A DNA stretch of 64,000 nucleotides, taken from NCBI RefSeq assembly GCF_019399895.1, contig NC_091872.1:5588395-5652394 (forward strand). Direction: 5' to 3'. Position numbers and translations under genes: made by a program. Positions 13,101-25,052 of this stretch are shown here, one piece after another. Below the pieces are notes generated by a model. The model searched no databases. It worked only from the letters and a program-made list of their open reading frames with translations, and was not told the origin of the DNA. Position 1 is the stretch's first letter; the number at the start of each line of letters is the position of its first letter. The stretch comes from Cardiocondyla obscurior (lineage: Eukaryota > Arthropoda > Insecta > Hymenoptera > Formicidae).

Positions 13101-15470
13101 CACGAATATATTCTAACTCCGCGGTGAGAAAGTAACTTTATTAATGAAAAACCATGAAAACTTCGGTACAACACACCACGCCCGGCTTAATATATTCTCG
13201 CAACACGTAGACTTTATAAGCTAGGCATTAGTCGAAGAATGGCGAAATGGCGCGGACGTGGTACCGTTCGAGTTTTGCAGGGGAGTTCCCTATAGTCACA
13301 TCCGGCGGGATCCCGGTATTTTGTGCGCCACTATTCAGCTCCAGTTGTACTTCAGATACTTTTACACAAAAGTTGAAGTTCCGTGAATTTTTGTCGCGCC
13401 GTTACATATTATCGAGCTTCTCTGAATCATAATTTTTTGTACAGAGAATTTAAAAAGAATAATTCACAAACTTAGATGTTTTTTTATTCAGTTACAAATT
13501 TGACAAATTTGTGAATGTAAAGAATTTGCTTACACGAAACTTTGCTGTGTCTGTTAGGTGTTTGTTCGCTAAGCGTAGGTATATTTTTCTAAAGAGAGCA
13601 TATTAATTTTATCACTATTTTATCTACTTAATTAATCGATGGGTACATATATTTAATCTGCAGTACTATTATTGTTACGTTGAAAGACTTAGTACGCTGT
13701 TAAATTGTTGAAGATTATCAGAAAAAGAATATTTAAAATTCGCGTTTAATTTCTTGCCTGACGCGCAGCAAATGTCGTATTTGTTCGGCTTTTTTACTCC
13801 ACATTAAACGATAAAGAACGCACATAAAGGTGAGAGATGGAAGCGCGGCGCTATGAAGCGCGGGCGGGGAAACGCTGGATTTCGGGGATGGACGGTGTAC
13901 ACACGGTATACGGCAATCTAGATTTGAATATGCATGAGGATCAAGGCGTATGGCACACAGCTTGCACCTTCGGTTTATCGTGACTCGAGATACGTTGCAA
14001 AGCCATCTCGATGACAAAACAAACAGCATATCGAGGATTATAAAACTCGCATTTCGAATACGTGCAATCCTTGGAAAAATATCTGCGCTTTGTCTCGGGA
14101 ATAACGCCAGGTGATTCCGTCATCAGCGACATAACGTGCGTAACGTAAACGATAAATGATAAATGATGAATAATTATTTGAAACAAAAAATATTTATTAC
14201 AAGTTTATTAAAGAAAGCCTGTACGGATTTTAATTAATTTAATAATCTCTCTAATATTGTTCCGAGTAGTTCCGCTTTTTTATCAAACATTTTCCTATTA
14301 TTTTAACGTCGTGCATTTTTCGCGAGAATTACGTTTAGTTCGTTAAGCTTGACACTGCATTGAAACTGACTGCTTCTTAGTGGAAAACGTGAAAGTATCT
14401 CGTTGACGTTTTCATTCTATTAACCCCGGTAACATTTTTGCGGAGCGTTTTCGGTGCCATCTCATTCTTTTTTTTTTCTTTTTTTTGCGAACAGAAAATT
14501 GAACGCTCTATTGATAAAAGCTCTTTTAACTTCGCTACGATCGGGACATGACGGCGAAGCGATTTTTCACGCGCGAGAGAGCAGATGAGAGACCCCCTAA
14601 AAACCTGTTCGAAGTGCCTCCCTATCGTAAAGATGGAACGGGGCAATTATCCTCTCTGAGCGTTGGTCCACAAACGTACACGTGAAAAGACATCGCGCTC
14701 ATTAACTCTTCAACGTAGGCGTGGAATGTACTTAACACTTTTTTGTTTTAAGAACGCGAATTCTTTCTCACATCTCAGAAGACATCGAAATTAAAGACGC
14801 AATATTATATAATTTAACACCTGTGTAAAAACCATAAATAATTTTAAACAGAAAACACAAAATAGCAATTTATAGTTTATTATTGATAGGACAATTAATA
14901 TATTTTTTTATACTTTAAAAGTTTCTCGTACTCACTGAAGGGTTAACGAAACTATAGAAAGATGTCCTAGGAAGATGAGTCCGCGTCCGTTTTTGGTGCT
15001 CGCGATTTCCCCGCATATATCCCGGTATTTTTGCGAAGTGTACTTTACGAGAATGCAAGTATCTTCTATACGTGACGTCGCGTAATGCGCGCTAAACCTT
15101 CGCGCGCGTCGTGAAACTTTATACGTGATACGTGCGAAACTTTATTGTGATTCAACGCCGCTCCTTCCGCGTGTGAAATGCAGCAGTTTTCGAGGCACGG
15201 CTATTTAAATGCGATAGTTTGGATGGCGCATACACGGCCGCGAGTATTCATATCCGTAGGTAAATTCGAAATTTACATACACTTATACTTATTCGCACGT
15301 GAATTCCGAGCTGTCAACTTTTAGGTCTCAGTTCTCCAGCTGTCAGTCGAACAAACACAAAATTCATCTCGTTCGTGTTTCACGGTACGCAAACTGCGCA
15401 AGTTGTAACGATGTAGTCAACGTTGAAAAATCACTACCTATACCTTTTATTCGACAAGTAATTTCTCGAA
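7118..15470. other. Noncoding; no supported gene
   Basis: AT-rich DNA with GC-richer patches at 8100-8620, 11040-11560 and 11700-12540. The 11.7-12.5 kb patch carries five or more overlapping frames on both strands, typical of stop-poor CpG-rich noncoding DNA. AATTTAAATA recurs at about 12.93, 12.96 and 13.08 kb. Confidence 0.65.
7607..7655. repeat. Short direct repeat, 33-base spacing
   Basis: TTTAACCAATTACGC occurs at 7608-7622 and again at 7641-7655, with different GC-rich sequence between. Confidence 0.7.
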
Positions 15471-15500
15471 ATAAAAATAAATAAATAAATAAATAAATAA
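15471..15500. repeat. ATAA tetranucleotide microsatellite
   Basis: About seven tandem ATAA/AAAT units in an AT-rich setting. Confidence 0.9.
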
Positions 15501-16415
15501 GAATGTAAAACTGTAAAATCGTAATCGGCACCTGAGACAAGTACGAATATCGCGAAAGACATTGACGCGGCGAGCCTACTTTCGCTTAGAACTAACGGAG
15601 GTTTAAGAGTGTCGCAGAAAGTGTGGAGTAGCGGCGCGAAACTTTTCCTCCGAGTATATCGCGTATTAATAAAGCGTACGCGCGTTTTTACACGGAACAG
15701 CCCTCGCGGTTTACGATCTCGTTTGCGGTCCAGCATCCCTTACGCTGGACTCGCAAGACCGCGGCCTTGCTTCCCCCTCTTGAACCGCGGCTCTCGGCCG
15801 GGTTGAAATTGCGCCCGCTGCGCTCGTACCTTTTTGCTGGGGCACCTCGGAGCGGCAAAATTCGGCCGGCGCGTCTAATAAGCGGTGCGCAATAAGAGAA
15901 TGACGTACGGCCGCATTACAAGTGTCCCGCGTCGACCGGCCGGCATGCGGCTGGGATGCAGAATGTTGTGTCGCGGCGCACTAATTGCGGGCTTTATGCG
16001 CTGCATGTACGTAATGCATCCTAATTGGGACCGTAGTTCCTGAGTGCCTCATTAATGACGCGCGCGCGCTCACCCGCGCGATTTTGACCGACTTTTTCCG
16101 CGCCGTTTGCGGGCGAGGCGATAAATAATGAACGAGCAAGTCGCACTGTTATTCCGGCCGAACGGTACAAATTGGAGATTGCGAGGTTGTCAATCGTATT
16201 TACATACCGTATAAACTAACGGATACACACTAGCCGTGGATATACACGCTTTTAGCGCTTATGTCATTTATCGTTATTACACACGGTCACTAATCGCTTT
16301 ATATTATCGGCGCTGAAGCGAAAATATTATGTGCAATATTGAATGCCTCGTTGTACTGCAACTCGCGTTAATAATAAATTAATTAATATGCGCGGAATGT
16401 ACTGTTTCGATAATT
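15501..16415. other. Noncoding GC-richer block with dense homeodomain-like motifs
   Basis: From about 15.7 to 16.4 kb the sequence is GC-rich, yet has repeated TAAT cores (CATTAATGA, CTAATTGCGGGC, CCTAATTGGG, AAATAATGAACG) and GCTTTATGCGC. No gene was found. A cis-regulatory role is possible but unproven. Confidence 0.4.
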
Positions 16416-16483
16416 AAAAAAAAAAAAAAAAAAAAAAGAGGGAGAGAGAGAAAGAGAAAGAATGAAAAAGAAAAAGAAAAAAG
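16416..16483 (+). repeat. Long purine tract with 22-A run
   Basis: Twenty-two A (16416-16437), then mixed GA and AAAG units. Only purines occur to 16462, then a single T, then purines again to 16483. Such tracts can adopt non-B forms. Confidence 0.85.
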
Positions 16484-19400
16484 CACCGATACTTTTATTG
16501 ACAGATATAAACGAGGACTTTAATTGATGGTGTTTCGAAATATTATTATTAAAAAGAACTTCCGAAAGCGTTTAATGAAGGTTAAAAACGGCGCGTCTTA
16601 CGAGAACTGCAAGAAATGAGCGTAATCGCGAGTAGTTCCGCGAGATAGAAATATTTGTCGGAAGATTGAGTATAAAATGTAACACCACGCGCGCGTGGCT
16701 GCGATGATTGATCGTCTCTCACTTTAGAATTAATTGCCGGCTCAGTTGGACATAATTATAGTTAACTCGGGACCGATTACCGTGCGAACGATGCACCCGG
16801 CGCGTTCCTATTTGGACGATTTGCTGCTGCTTGATTCGCAGTCCAGGCCGCCTAGCTGATGAACCCGCGCGAAAGTTAATTCGACAATTCGATACATCTG
16901 GCGCTCATACCGGAAATAGATATTCGCGTTAGTAATTACGAGTACGGATTGCTCGCACCACTTCGAATTCCAATTAAAAGTTAAACGGTTCCTATCAGGG
17001 CTAAACTACCATTTGCGCGGGCAATCAATTCGTATTACCAATAAGTTCGTTAATTAAAGAACGAGTCACAAGGCACGACCGACGAAATATCCATCCGTTT
17101 TAATTTACTTAATGTTTTGAGCGTTGCACCGTCGATCATTTGAGGGTAATTTAAAGAACAATACGAACGTAAATTTTTTGCTTTGTAATATCTGTCTAAT
17201 GAACTCCGTTGATCGGAACGGCCCAGCATCACTTCGTTACATGGGTGTTAAATGCATTTGGGTCACAAGTGACTTGCATTAATTTTAGGACGCGTCGTTT
17301 GGCCTGATCGATGATGCACTAATCAAACCGCGCGCAATTATCGTAAACGGCACAGATTGAGGCCACTAAACCTGATCTGATGTCGAGCTATGCGTCATTT
17401 AACAGTGATACCGTGATTGTCTTCGATAATGTTTCGTACGTTTCTAACATTCCGTAATCGATCGAGAAGAGACGTATTCGCGACGCTAAAACCGAACTCG
17501 ACGTCGGCGTGTTTTCTCATTATCCTCGCGAATGTGTGTCCCTAACGAGATCGGCGATTACTTGTCTTCGATTGCGCACGTGTCGACACACAGACACACG
17601 CGCACATATTATACCACCGAAACAGCGGTTCGACTTTTAGAAATTACTTTTGCAACATATTACGGCAACTCGTTTACGATGAAAGTTGGATGGCATTCTT
17701 TCTTTTCGCGCAGGAAATCCCTGCCGGGCCAAGATACTTCGGTGGCACAATGTGAAATAGAAATAAGCTTCGCGCTCCGAAAACTTTGAGGATGGACATA
17801 TGGGCCGAAATAAAGCGTACCTATATACATTGGGATATTTGGCGAAATAAGATAGAAATTGTTACGTATGTTGCGAAATATTTTTCGGACGAGACGAAAA
17901 GTAAACTTCTTTTGCAGGGGTAATTTCAATTGATTCGCAAAAACTTCCGTCGCACCATGTCAAATTGCCGACCTCAATAGATAAAATGTAATTAAGAGAG
18001 ATAGACGAGCTTATTTAATCTACTGCGACTTTTACCAGACAAAAGTAACGAAAGGGAAAAAAAAGGGAACGGGAAATAAAATAAAAAAAAGGGACAAAAA
18101 TTTTAATAAGACAATAAAAAATATTTTATTTAAATTATAAAAACCTTTTCTTGTTACAAACGGTGATTAAATTTATAAAGAGATGTTCTAGTCACATCGT
18201 TAATGGATAAAAGACCTAGGAGATTGATGAGAGAATTCGTCACATCGCAAACTCCGGTATGTCGTGCGTAGCGCGCTTCAGAATTGCATTTGCCGCTCTG
18301 ATGGCAATAATTGCGTGCACCATTTACCTGGTAGTAGAACTCGGTTACACTTGTAGGTTAATGGGAATCGTTCGATCTCCACAGAAACCATTCCGCAGTA
18401 TTATTCGTATACATCCTGTGATCACATCCGGATCCAATGATCGTTAAGCTTCGTCGGTGGATAGTACTAGGACATATCAATTTGCCTAATCAGTGAACAA
18501 GTATCGTGCAAGCAAAAACGTCAAACAGCAATTTTTTTTTTTGTTATTTGCAAATGTTTTTTTTAATTGTTATTTGCAGAATACATTTGTTTTAAAATTT
18601 TTCATACAATTAAATAATTTTATTATAAGAACTGACTTACTTGTTTACTGACTTGTAAGCGAACCAAATAATTTTCCTCGCGTATGTTTATATGAGAAAT
18701 AGACTTTATCTGCCGGTCTACCGGTATTAAGGTCCAAACTATTTTTATAATAAACTCTCTGTTATTAACGGTTCTAGAAATTTTCTGCAGCGCAGGTCAT
18801 CGAATATAAAACAATAATTCGATCGGCCGATAATTGGCTTTTGTTTTGCAAAGGGTAAAAATTGTTAGATATACATCGCATCAATTAAACGTTGCAATAT
18901 CCTCTGTGTTTTTACATTTATACATATAATAATATTATAAAATAATGATGCTGTTACAACAAGTGCAGAAATTACAAGAAATTACAAATTAAACGTATAT
19001 AAAACGCGTATTCGAAAATAATTATTTTAAATTATCAAAATAATTATGCACAAATATAATATGCAACGACGATGCTACATAAAGTTTCGACATTTTATGA
19101 AACATTCAGCTCAAGCTTCGAACGTAATTATTTTTCAATTTGCAATTAGCTAAATTTTTTAAGACTTCAGTACAGTTACTTTTGTCGTGCACGAAATTAT
19201 AAACTAAAAATTATTTTTTGCCCCAAGTTAATTATGATAGAACTAAAATGTATAATGAATAAGAACTACGCGTAACTCAAAATGCCCCTGCGGTTTTTTT
19301 CACCGTATTATGAAAATTCTTGTTGATACCGTAATAATTAATACTGCCAGTAGTTAATGTTGCCTTCTAGTGTTACAACAGCGCGATACACAGTTTTGTA

Positions 19401-21907
19401 ATGCGGTATTTAACAGCGTAACTCCCTCTTAAAATCCCTCATTACATCACCGCTTAACATTATGATATTTGTGGTCATTACGGAGTAACCATTAATTACT
19501 TTGTGTAAGCAGCACCGCGCGGGCTAATGAGAATTGCGTTGAATTTCGAGTTAATACACAGTTAACGTCACATCGTCTTATGATTTATACTTTCATATTT
19601 TTCCTCACGCGGAGAAAAAAAAAAAAAAGGTAAATGGCTTTCCGACATGACGCGTTATGACGGCACGACGACGATGTAGTTCCGGATTCGAAAGAATCCG
19701 TGGCAATATAAAAAAAAGGCGTTGCCGCATAAAGATGAGCCGCCGACCTGGATAATTCCGCGCCGACGATCAAGCCCCTCGGCTCGCTCCGAAAACGATT
19801 TTCCGTATTCTTTCCGAGATCCCAGTAACGCGGAGCGTCAGAATTTCCGCGAGAATTTATTGGCCGACTGTTCCTACGAGCTCCCTCGAAACCTTCATGG
19901 ACCGTTTGCCATCCTGACTTATCGCGCGCTGTCAAATAGCCCATGGTACGGAAAATAAAAAGAATCGACGAAGTTTTTGGTAATTTTATCTACTGCAGAG
20001 GCGTCTAAATCGAACTACGAACGTGTACATATACGCGGTAAATAATCGCGACAAGTAGTTACATGTTATACATAATGTCCGAGGGGATTACAAAACGATG
20101 TTGGAAAATACGAGCATCTTGATAGCAGCATACCGTCGCTCGCATTAATCAGTATCGCCCGATTTGTCGACGCGATAACGTGTAACACCCTCTATTTTAA
20201 CGAAGATACTCCGATAATCTCTTTTTAATTTATGCGAGCGAGTTTTTGTGGAGTTTTCGGATCAAGCGCGGCGAGAGGAGATAAGTACGTAACGAAATGG
20301 AAACCCAGCCCGCTATCGGGTTCAGCGAAAGATAAAGTTTATAATCGCGCCGATAATCATTGAAACAGCGTTGAAATTAGCCGATGGGATTTATTCAGGG
20401 CGCAAGTTACACCCGGCTCGGCTCCGACAGCGCATTTTCTAAAATTAAATGCACATTTAGATGCGGTCAGCTCGGCATGGAAAACTCTCACGGAACGACT
20501 CGTTGTATTCGCATGAATCGGGTAAAATTGTAATCATCGCGATTTACCGTTCCGAGTGTAACCTACATTTTAATCAATAACTCGATTGTGTAACGATCTT
20601 CATGTTGAATTAATTCGCCGATAATGGCTTCAAATCCTGACTGTAACAGCACGCGTAATCCCTTTTCGCTCCCGTATATTCGGTAAAACTGCATCGCACT
20701 GAATGCATTAAAATAATTACAATATATAACTCTCATTACGCTTTAAGCAAGAGAAAAATAATTACAAAGCTTTTTTTCGAGGCTAACAGCAGTGTCTTCT
20801 CTCTTTACAATCTTCGGAATCGCTATTAAAAACGATAATTTCGCAATTTCTCTTTACTTTTTCCTGTTCAATTAAAGAGCTAAGAAAATCCAGCGAAGTG
20901 TATGCCAAGAAATTGAAAATTTAATAGGTTATTTGTTTGCGATTCTCATTCACCGCGTGCGCGTGATCGGCTAACGGCTCGGTTCGCTGTGCCGGGAACG
21001 CGTGTGAGTTCCCCGTACGCTTATCTCGACTTTTCCCAAAAACTTTAAATTTAATTTCCCCGGAAGAAAAGATGTTTCCGATCTGCTGTCCCTTTTTTCT
21101 TTTTCCTCTCCCCCGAGATCGGATCTCGACCGAAAAATCACGACGTCGAAAAATTATTAATACAATACGGCGGAGATGTTCTCATTTTCGCGCCGCGAAA
21201 GTATCGCATTTCGAAGTTAACGATAGCGGCGCGGATACGAAAGTCTTCCGTATTTCGAAGATTGGATGCATTATACCTATCATTATCGAATCCCATTAAA
21301 GTCATAATGATGCGAACGTATGCGAGCCCTTTCAAGTTATTACGCTATCCCGCGCGCTCATTAACGTTGGGTATTGATAAAGTATCGATATTTAACTAAG
21401 AACGGTTCAAAGGGCCGCCCGCATTTAATTGCGCTTTAAAATGAGCTTTAATAATTAAAGACAAATACCAGATTGCAATGCATGAACTGTTCCGCAGTTA
21501 CCGTTGCGCCAACTGACAATTTATTGTTTAAATATGAGTAGTACTTAGCGCGAGCTTCTCACTGACCCATATTCCAACATAAATATGGATACACGCTAAA
21601 CGAACGTAACTAAAGATTTACGAACTAACTTCATGATTTGGGTACTGAGCGACTTTAGCGATGATGAATATCTTTTGTTTGTGTTTCGCGAAAGATAAAC
21701 GATAGAACGTACTTAAGGAGATAACAGCAGTAATTTACATGAAAATATATTTACTTTTTACGCCGGCTATACGTCTTTTGCAAGTAAAATTTCACTTTTA
21801 TCGATTGCAACTCCCATTCGTCTAAACAATTAGTAGAAATTTCAGTTAAAGACTCTGTAAGAAAGGCTTCGGCTTGAATATCTATTGTTACGCGAAATAA
21901 TAGCGTT
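16484..21907. other. Noncoding; no supported gene
   Basis: Mixed composition with very AT-rich stretches at 18.5-19.3 kb. A 7-bp stem with GAAA loop occurs at about 19683-19700 (CGGATTC GAAA GAATCCG). Frames in 19.58-19.96 kb overlap on both strands. Confidence 0.65.
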
Positions 21908-21920
21908 CCGAGTGGAAATT
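21908..21920 (+). repeat. Outer inverted repeat, left arm
   Basis: CCGAGTGGAAATT here is the exact reverse complement of 22676-22688. Soon after it comes CTAGCTAAT, also mirrored on the other side (near 22640). This suggests a larger, decayed inverted structure around the 22138-22540 element. Confidence 0.4.
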
Positions 21921-22137
21921 TATCTAGCTAATCTGATTTTGCAGCTAGTGGTTAGATCGCGCAGATTAAATATATTTCTTAATTAGTGATCACCTTGGTA
22001 CTAGCTATAAATTTTAAGAAAATATTTATTATTTAGTGACTATCTTCAAAAAATAAAGTTGTCATTTAAAAAAGAAAAAAAAAAAAAATCTGTCTAGTAT
22101 CGTCTAGTCACTGTCTAGCGCAGACCATGTATCAAAA

Positions 22138-22167
22138 TAGATATCTAAACGTTTTTTGCCGCGTACT
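22138..22167 (+). repeat. Left terminal inverted repeat
   Basis: Thirty bases, TAGATATCTAAACG followed by a T run and GCCGCGTACT, pairing with 22511-22540 with one mismatch. Confidence 0.75.
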
Positions 22168-22191
22168 TGTTTACTGTTTTGGTCTGACCTA

Positions 22192-22413
22192 ACGCAACGC
22201 TCACTCGACTACCGAATTCGCCGGGCAAACCAGTTCTCACCATCCGCCGCCCGCGCGTCCTCCATCAGATAAACTTGGAATGCGAGGACCTGCCGGCCGA
22301 TAATCTTACGCAACGTTCGACTGTCGAATTCGCTGGGCAAACCGGTTCTCGCCGTCCGCCGCCCGCGCGTCCTCCACCTATCGAACTTGGAGCACGAAAA
22401 TCTGCCGGCCGAT
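22192..22413. repeat. Two-copy tandem repeat, ~112-base unit
   Basis: Unit one (22192-22301) and unit two (22308-22413) share the same order of landmarks: ACGCAACG, CGAATTCG (22213 and 22325), GGGCAAACC, CGCCGCCCGCGCGTCCTCCA and CTGCCGGCCGAT. Spacing is 112 bases over most of the unit and 116 at its start. Scattered substitutions are mostly transitions at CpG-like positions, so the duplication is not brand new. Open frames cross both units on both strands (for example 22209-22427, minus) because stops are rare in this GC-rich unit. I do not call a gene here. Confidence 0.8.
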
Positions 22414-22510
22414 GTAAACAAATGCACGTACTCACATTACCGCAGGAACCGGTTAGCCCGGTGGATTCGGAAGTCGAGCCTTTGCTTAAGATCAGCACGT
22501 GCGGTAGACT

Positions 22511-22540
22511 AGTACGCGGCGAAAAACGTTTAGATATCTA
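22511..22540 (-). repeat. Right terminal inverted repeat
   Basis: Starts AGTACGCGGC and ends TAGATATCTA. It is the reverse complement of 22138-22167 at 29 of 30 positions. Confidence 0.75.
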
Positions 22541-22675
22541 GTTTTTATAGCTTGTTATTACAATAGTTAGTAATAATGAGTGTTACATTTCTGACTCAGT
22601 GCTGGACAGTTTTGCTAAACAGCCACGAGATAAACTACGAATTAGCTAGTTAATTATTAAGTAACGGTGGGAATC

Positions 22676-22688
22676 AATTTCCACTCGG
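22676..22688 (-). repeat. Outer inverted repeat, right arm
   Basis: AATTTCCACTCGG is the exact reverse complement of 21908-21920. The mirrored ATTAGCTAG lies about 30 bases inside it. Confidence 0.4.
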
Positions 22689-24850
22689 GGTGTAGAACAT
22701 GCTTTATTTTTAGCATTGATCTCGATTTTAATAACTTTATAGAAATTTTTCAATAGCTTCATCGTTTTCGCGTTCAATTGGATATTCTTCTTAATGTAAC
22801 CGTTGCGATAAATCAACAATCGTTGCGCGTCTTTAAACGTACAGCGGCACGTAATGCGATCGATCCTGTTCTCGCTTCTTTATGATTTTTAAATACGAGC
22901 TGCGTTTAGCTAATTAATTTCGCTGCGAGAAAAGTCGTGCGGCGCGATACCATTATTACTCGGGGGCACATGAGAGCGTTCGATACACGTAGGTGTGCCA
23001 TCAAGACCCATAATACGAGCTCGTGTATATAGGGCATCCTCTGATTGAATATCAAGATACACAGCTTCCGGCAATTAGCGATGTCTGGGCATGTTCATCG
23101 AAAATTTAGATTAAGGTAAATACCAAACTTGGCAATATCCCCGAAACTTAGGCGTCACGGTAATTTATTAACAGATTCGGGCACAGCCAGAGGGTGGGTT
23201 GGGGGTGAGGTAAATCCGTTAAATATGTGAATCGATGATTACTGAACTGCGCTCACAAGGCTGTGACTGTATCTGCGGATCTTCCCTAATTCCTTCCTAC
23301 CGTCGAATACACGTACGCGCGGATCAACGTGCACATGTTCGCACGAATATTACGGCGATGTAATCGAGAAACAGGTAACAAAAAAAAGGAGAAAACTAAT
23401 TGAATTACACTGCGAACGTAAAACCGAGTTTCTTGTTGTCTTTTTCAACCATAGCGAAATGCAGAAAAGCTCGAGTGATTCAAAAACGTCTGAACTCCGG
23501 GCGTGTTTTATTGCTCCGTTACATTACTACTTCGTTTTATTTAAATTTGTCTCTCTTTTTTTCTTTTTTTTTATTCCAACTATTCATATCGTAACTTTTA
23601 AAATACGCTTTCCATTTCGGAATTTCGTTATTACGCGGTATCTCGAAAACCAATTTTTCACACACGAAATTTTGCGGTGCGATTCCGGCGCGTAGAACGC
23701 GAAAACAAAAATTTCAGCTGGATTAATTAAAATTCATGCGAATCTGCGAATATCCGATTTGCATAAATAAAATATGTAACGGGTTTATACGTGTGCTTCG
23801 CGTTTACGCCGAATACGTTTCTCTCTCTCTCTCCCTCTTTCTCTCTCTTCTCTTCTCGCCAAAACCGACGAAAAACGGACGCATTAATTCCAATGCCGTG
23901 ACACGAAGTTACGTTGGTCGTTGAGATGCAGCCAGCCGGATGGGATACCGTGGTCAAACAGACTCGCCGACACATATCTCACCTCGCCGTGTTCTGTCAC
24001 CTCCGATCTATCCCCTGCTCTTCTTTCGCGTCGAACACGACGCGAATTACGCCCTTCCGCCTGCGGTGGCGAGAGGGAGGGACGGGAGACCGCACGCAGG
24101 AGGGAACGGGGTAATTTTGCGTAATTCACCACCGACCCGTCACTCTCGGCAGGGGGGAAAAGCTCTCCCCGGCATCGTGCTTTACATAACCCACATTTTC
24201 GTGAGCCGTTCGCAAATTTTACCGCGCGGAATGCGACCAGGTGATCCGATTAACCGATCGATCATTTCAATATCAACCAAGATATTGCATTTTTATGTAA
24301 ATGTAAAATATTTAATGCACTTTGTGTTAAATTAACTAAAATTCATGACGCCACGAAAGCGGTAAATGTTAAAAATAATAGTTAGAACTCGACGCCTTTT
24401 ACTCACGATTGCGAACTGCGATAACAGAGATAATAATATCATTTTTCGTGTCGAATAATAATTTATGTCAAAGGTGTCGTAATAAATTCAAGGTAAATCA
24501 GATCGCCGTTCTGCGACCGGCAGGGAGTATTATTTCCCGAGACAGATATTAGGATTGCTACAGGTATCAATTACACGATCGGTACAGTGTTTGTCACAGG
24601 ACAATATGTCTCCCCAACGCAACATGGCAACCATAATCGTCTCGCAGTAATAACCGTCGTAACGTTACAGATGCGCCGTCGTTATATGTTATTGCCGTTG
24701 AGAGATAGTCTAATCGTTTCGTTGTAATTGATTCTCTAAATTATACCAGCCGGCTGACGCCGACCCGAAATAATAACATGACTACGACGTTATCGTCGTC
24801 GTGCCGCATTTGCATTTGCATGATCCCGCTATTACTTTATCATTCGGCAT
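22689..24850. other. Noncoding; no supported gene
   Basis: Contains a G-rich run near 23190-23210 with only three G runs of at least three, the CT microsatellite, and a CpG-rich patch at 23.9-24.2 kb with frames open on both strands. 24.46-24.75 kb is complex, low-repeat sequence. Confidence 0.6.
23818..23857 (+). repeat. CT microsatellite
   Basis: TCTCTCTC units with CCC and TTT interruptions over about 40 bases. Confidence 0.85.
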
Positions 24851-25052
24851 CAGGCAGATGTTTCTTATCACCGATACGCTTCCAATACGGTTACCCGACT
24901 TGACGTTCGAGTGATGCAATGAGCGAGGTAAATGAAACATGGGAATAAGCGGAAAATAATTTATGATTGTCGCGTTTGCAGAAATCACGACGATCAGGAA
25001 AAACTTTTGTTTTACAGCGATCTCGCATCGCTTCGACGTCGAATATATTAAT
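24851..25052. repeat. Diverged direct repeat, copy 1
   Basis: Starts near CAGGCAGATGTTTCTT and includes CGAGTGATGCAATGAGCGAGG, AATAATTTATGATTG, GAAATCAC and TTTTACAGCGATCTC. The same landmarks in the same order occur at 27783-27992, with roughly 80-85% identity by eye over the core plus a few small gaps. Both copies lie in the same orientation about 2.9 kb apart. Both keep a short minus-strand open frame (MIS.N..IINYF), but the changes between copies look neutral rather than codon-aware, so I read this as a DNA repeat and not a gene. Confidence 0.8.

Larger units (their letters stand above)
22138..22540. mobile_element. MITE-like non-autonomous element with 30-base inverted ends
   Basis: The left end (22138-22167, starting TAGATATCTAAACG) is the reverse complement of the right end (22511-22540) at 29 of 30 positions, the single difference being T/C. 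Between them lies a GC-rich core, unlike the AT-rich flanks, built largely from two tandem copies of a ~112-base unit. No transposase can be seen, so this would be a non-autonomous or fold-back type element. I could not see a clear target-site duplication next to the 30-base ends. The inverted similarity continues weakly for about 10 more bases outward. A further matched inverted pair lies outside, so the true ends may be farther out. Confidence 0.65.

Noticed and set aside
19678..19705. Possible tRNA T-arm around GGATTCGAAAGAATCC
   Set aside because: A simple 7-bp hairpin with a GAAA loop; no matching A box, acceptor stem or anticodon arm nearby.
22209..22541. Open frames across the tandem units at 22.2-22.5 kb
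   Set aside because: They are open in several frames on both strands because the unit is GC-rich; no transposase or other domain.
23185..23212. G-quadruplex candidate on the plus strand
   Set aside because: Only three G runs of three or more, so it fails the four-run rule.
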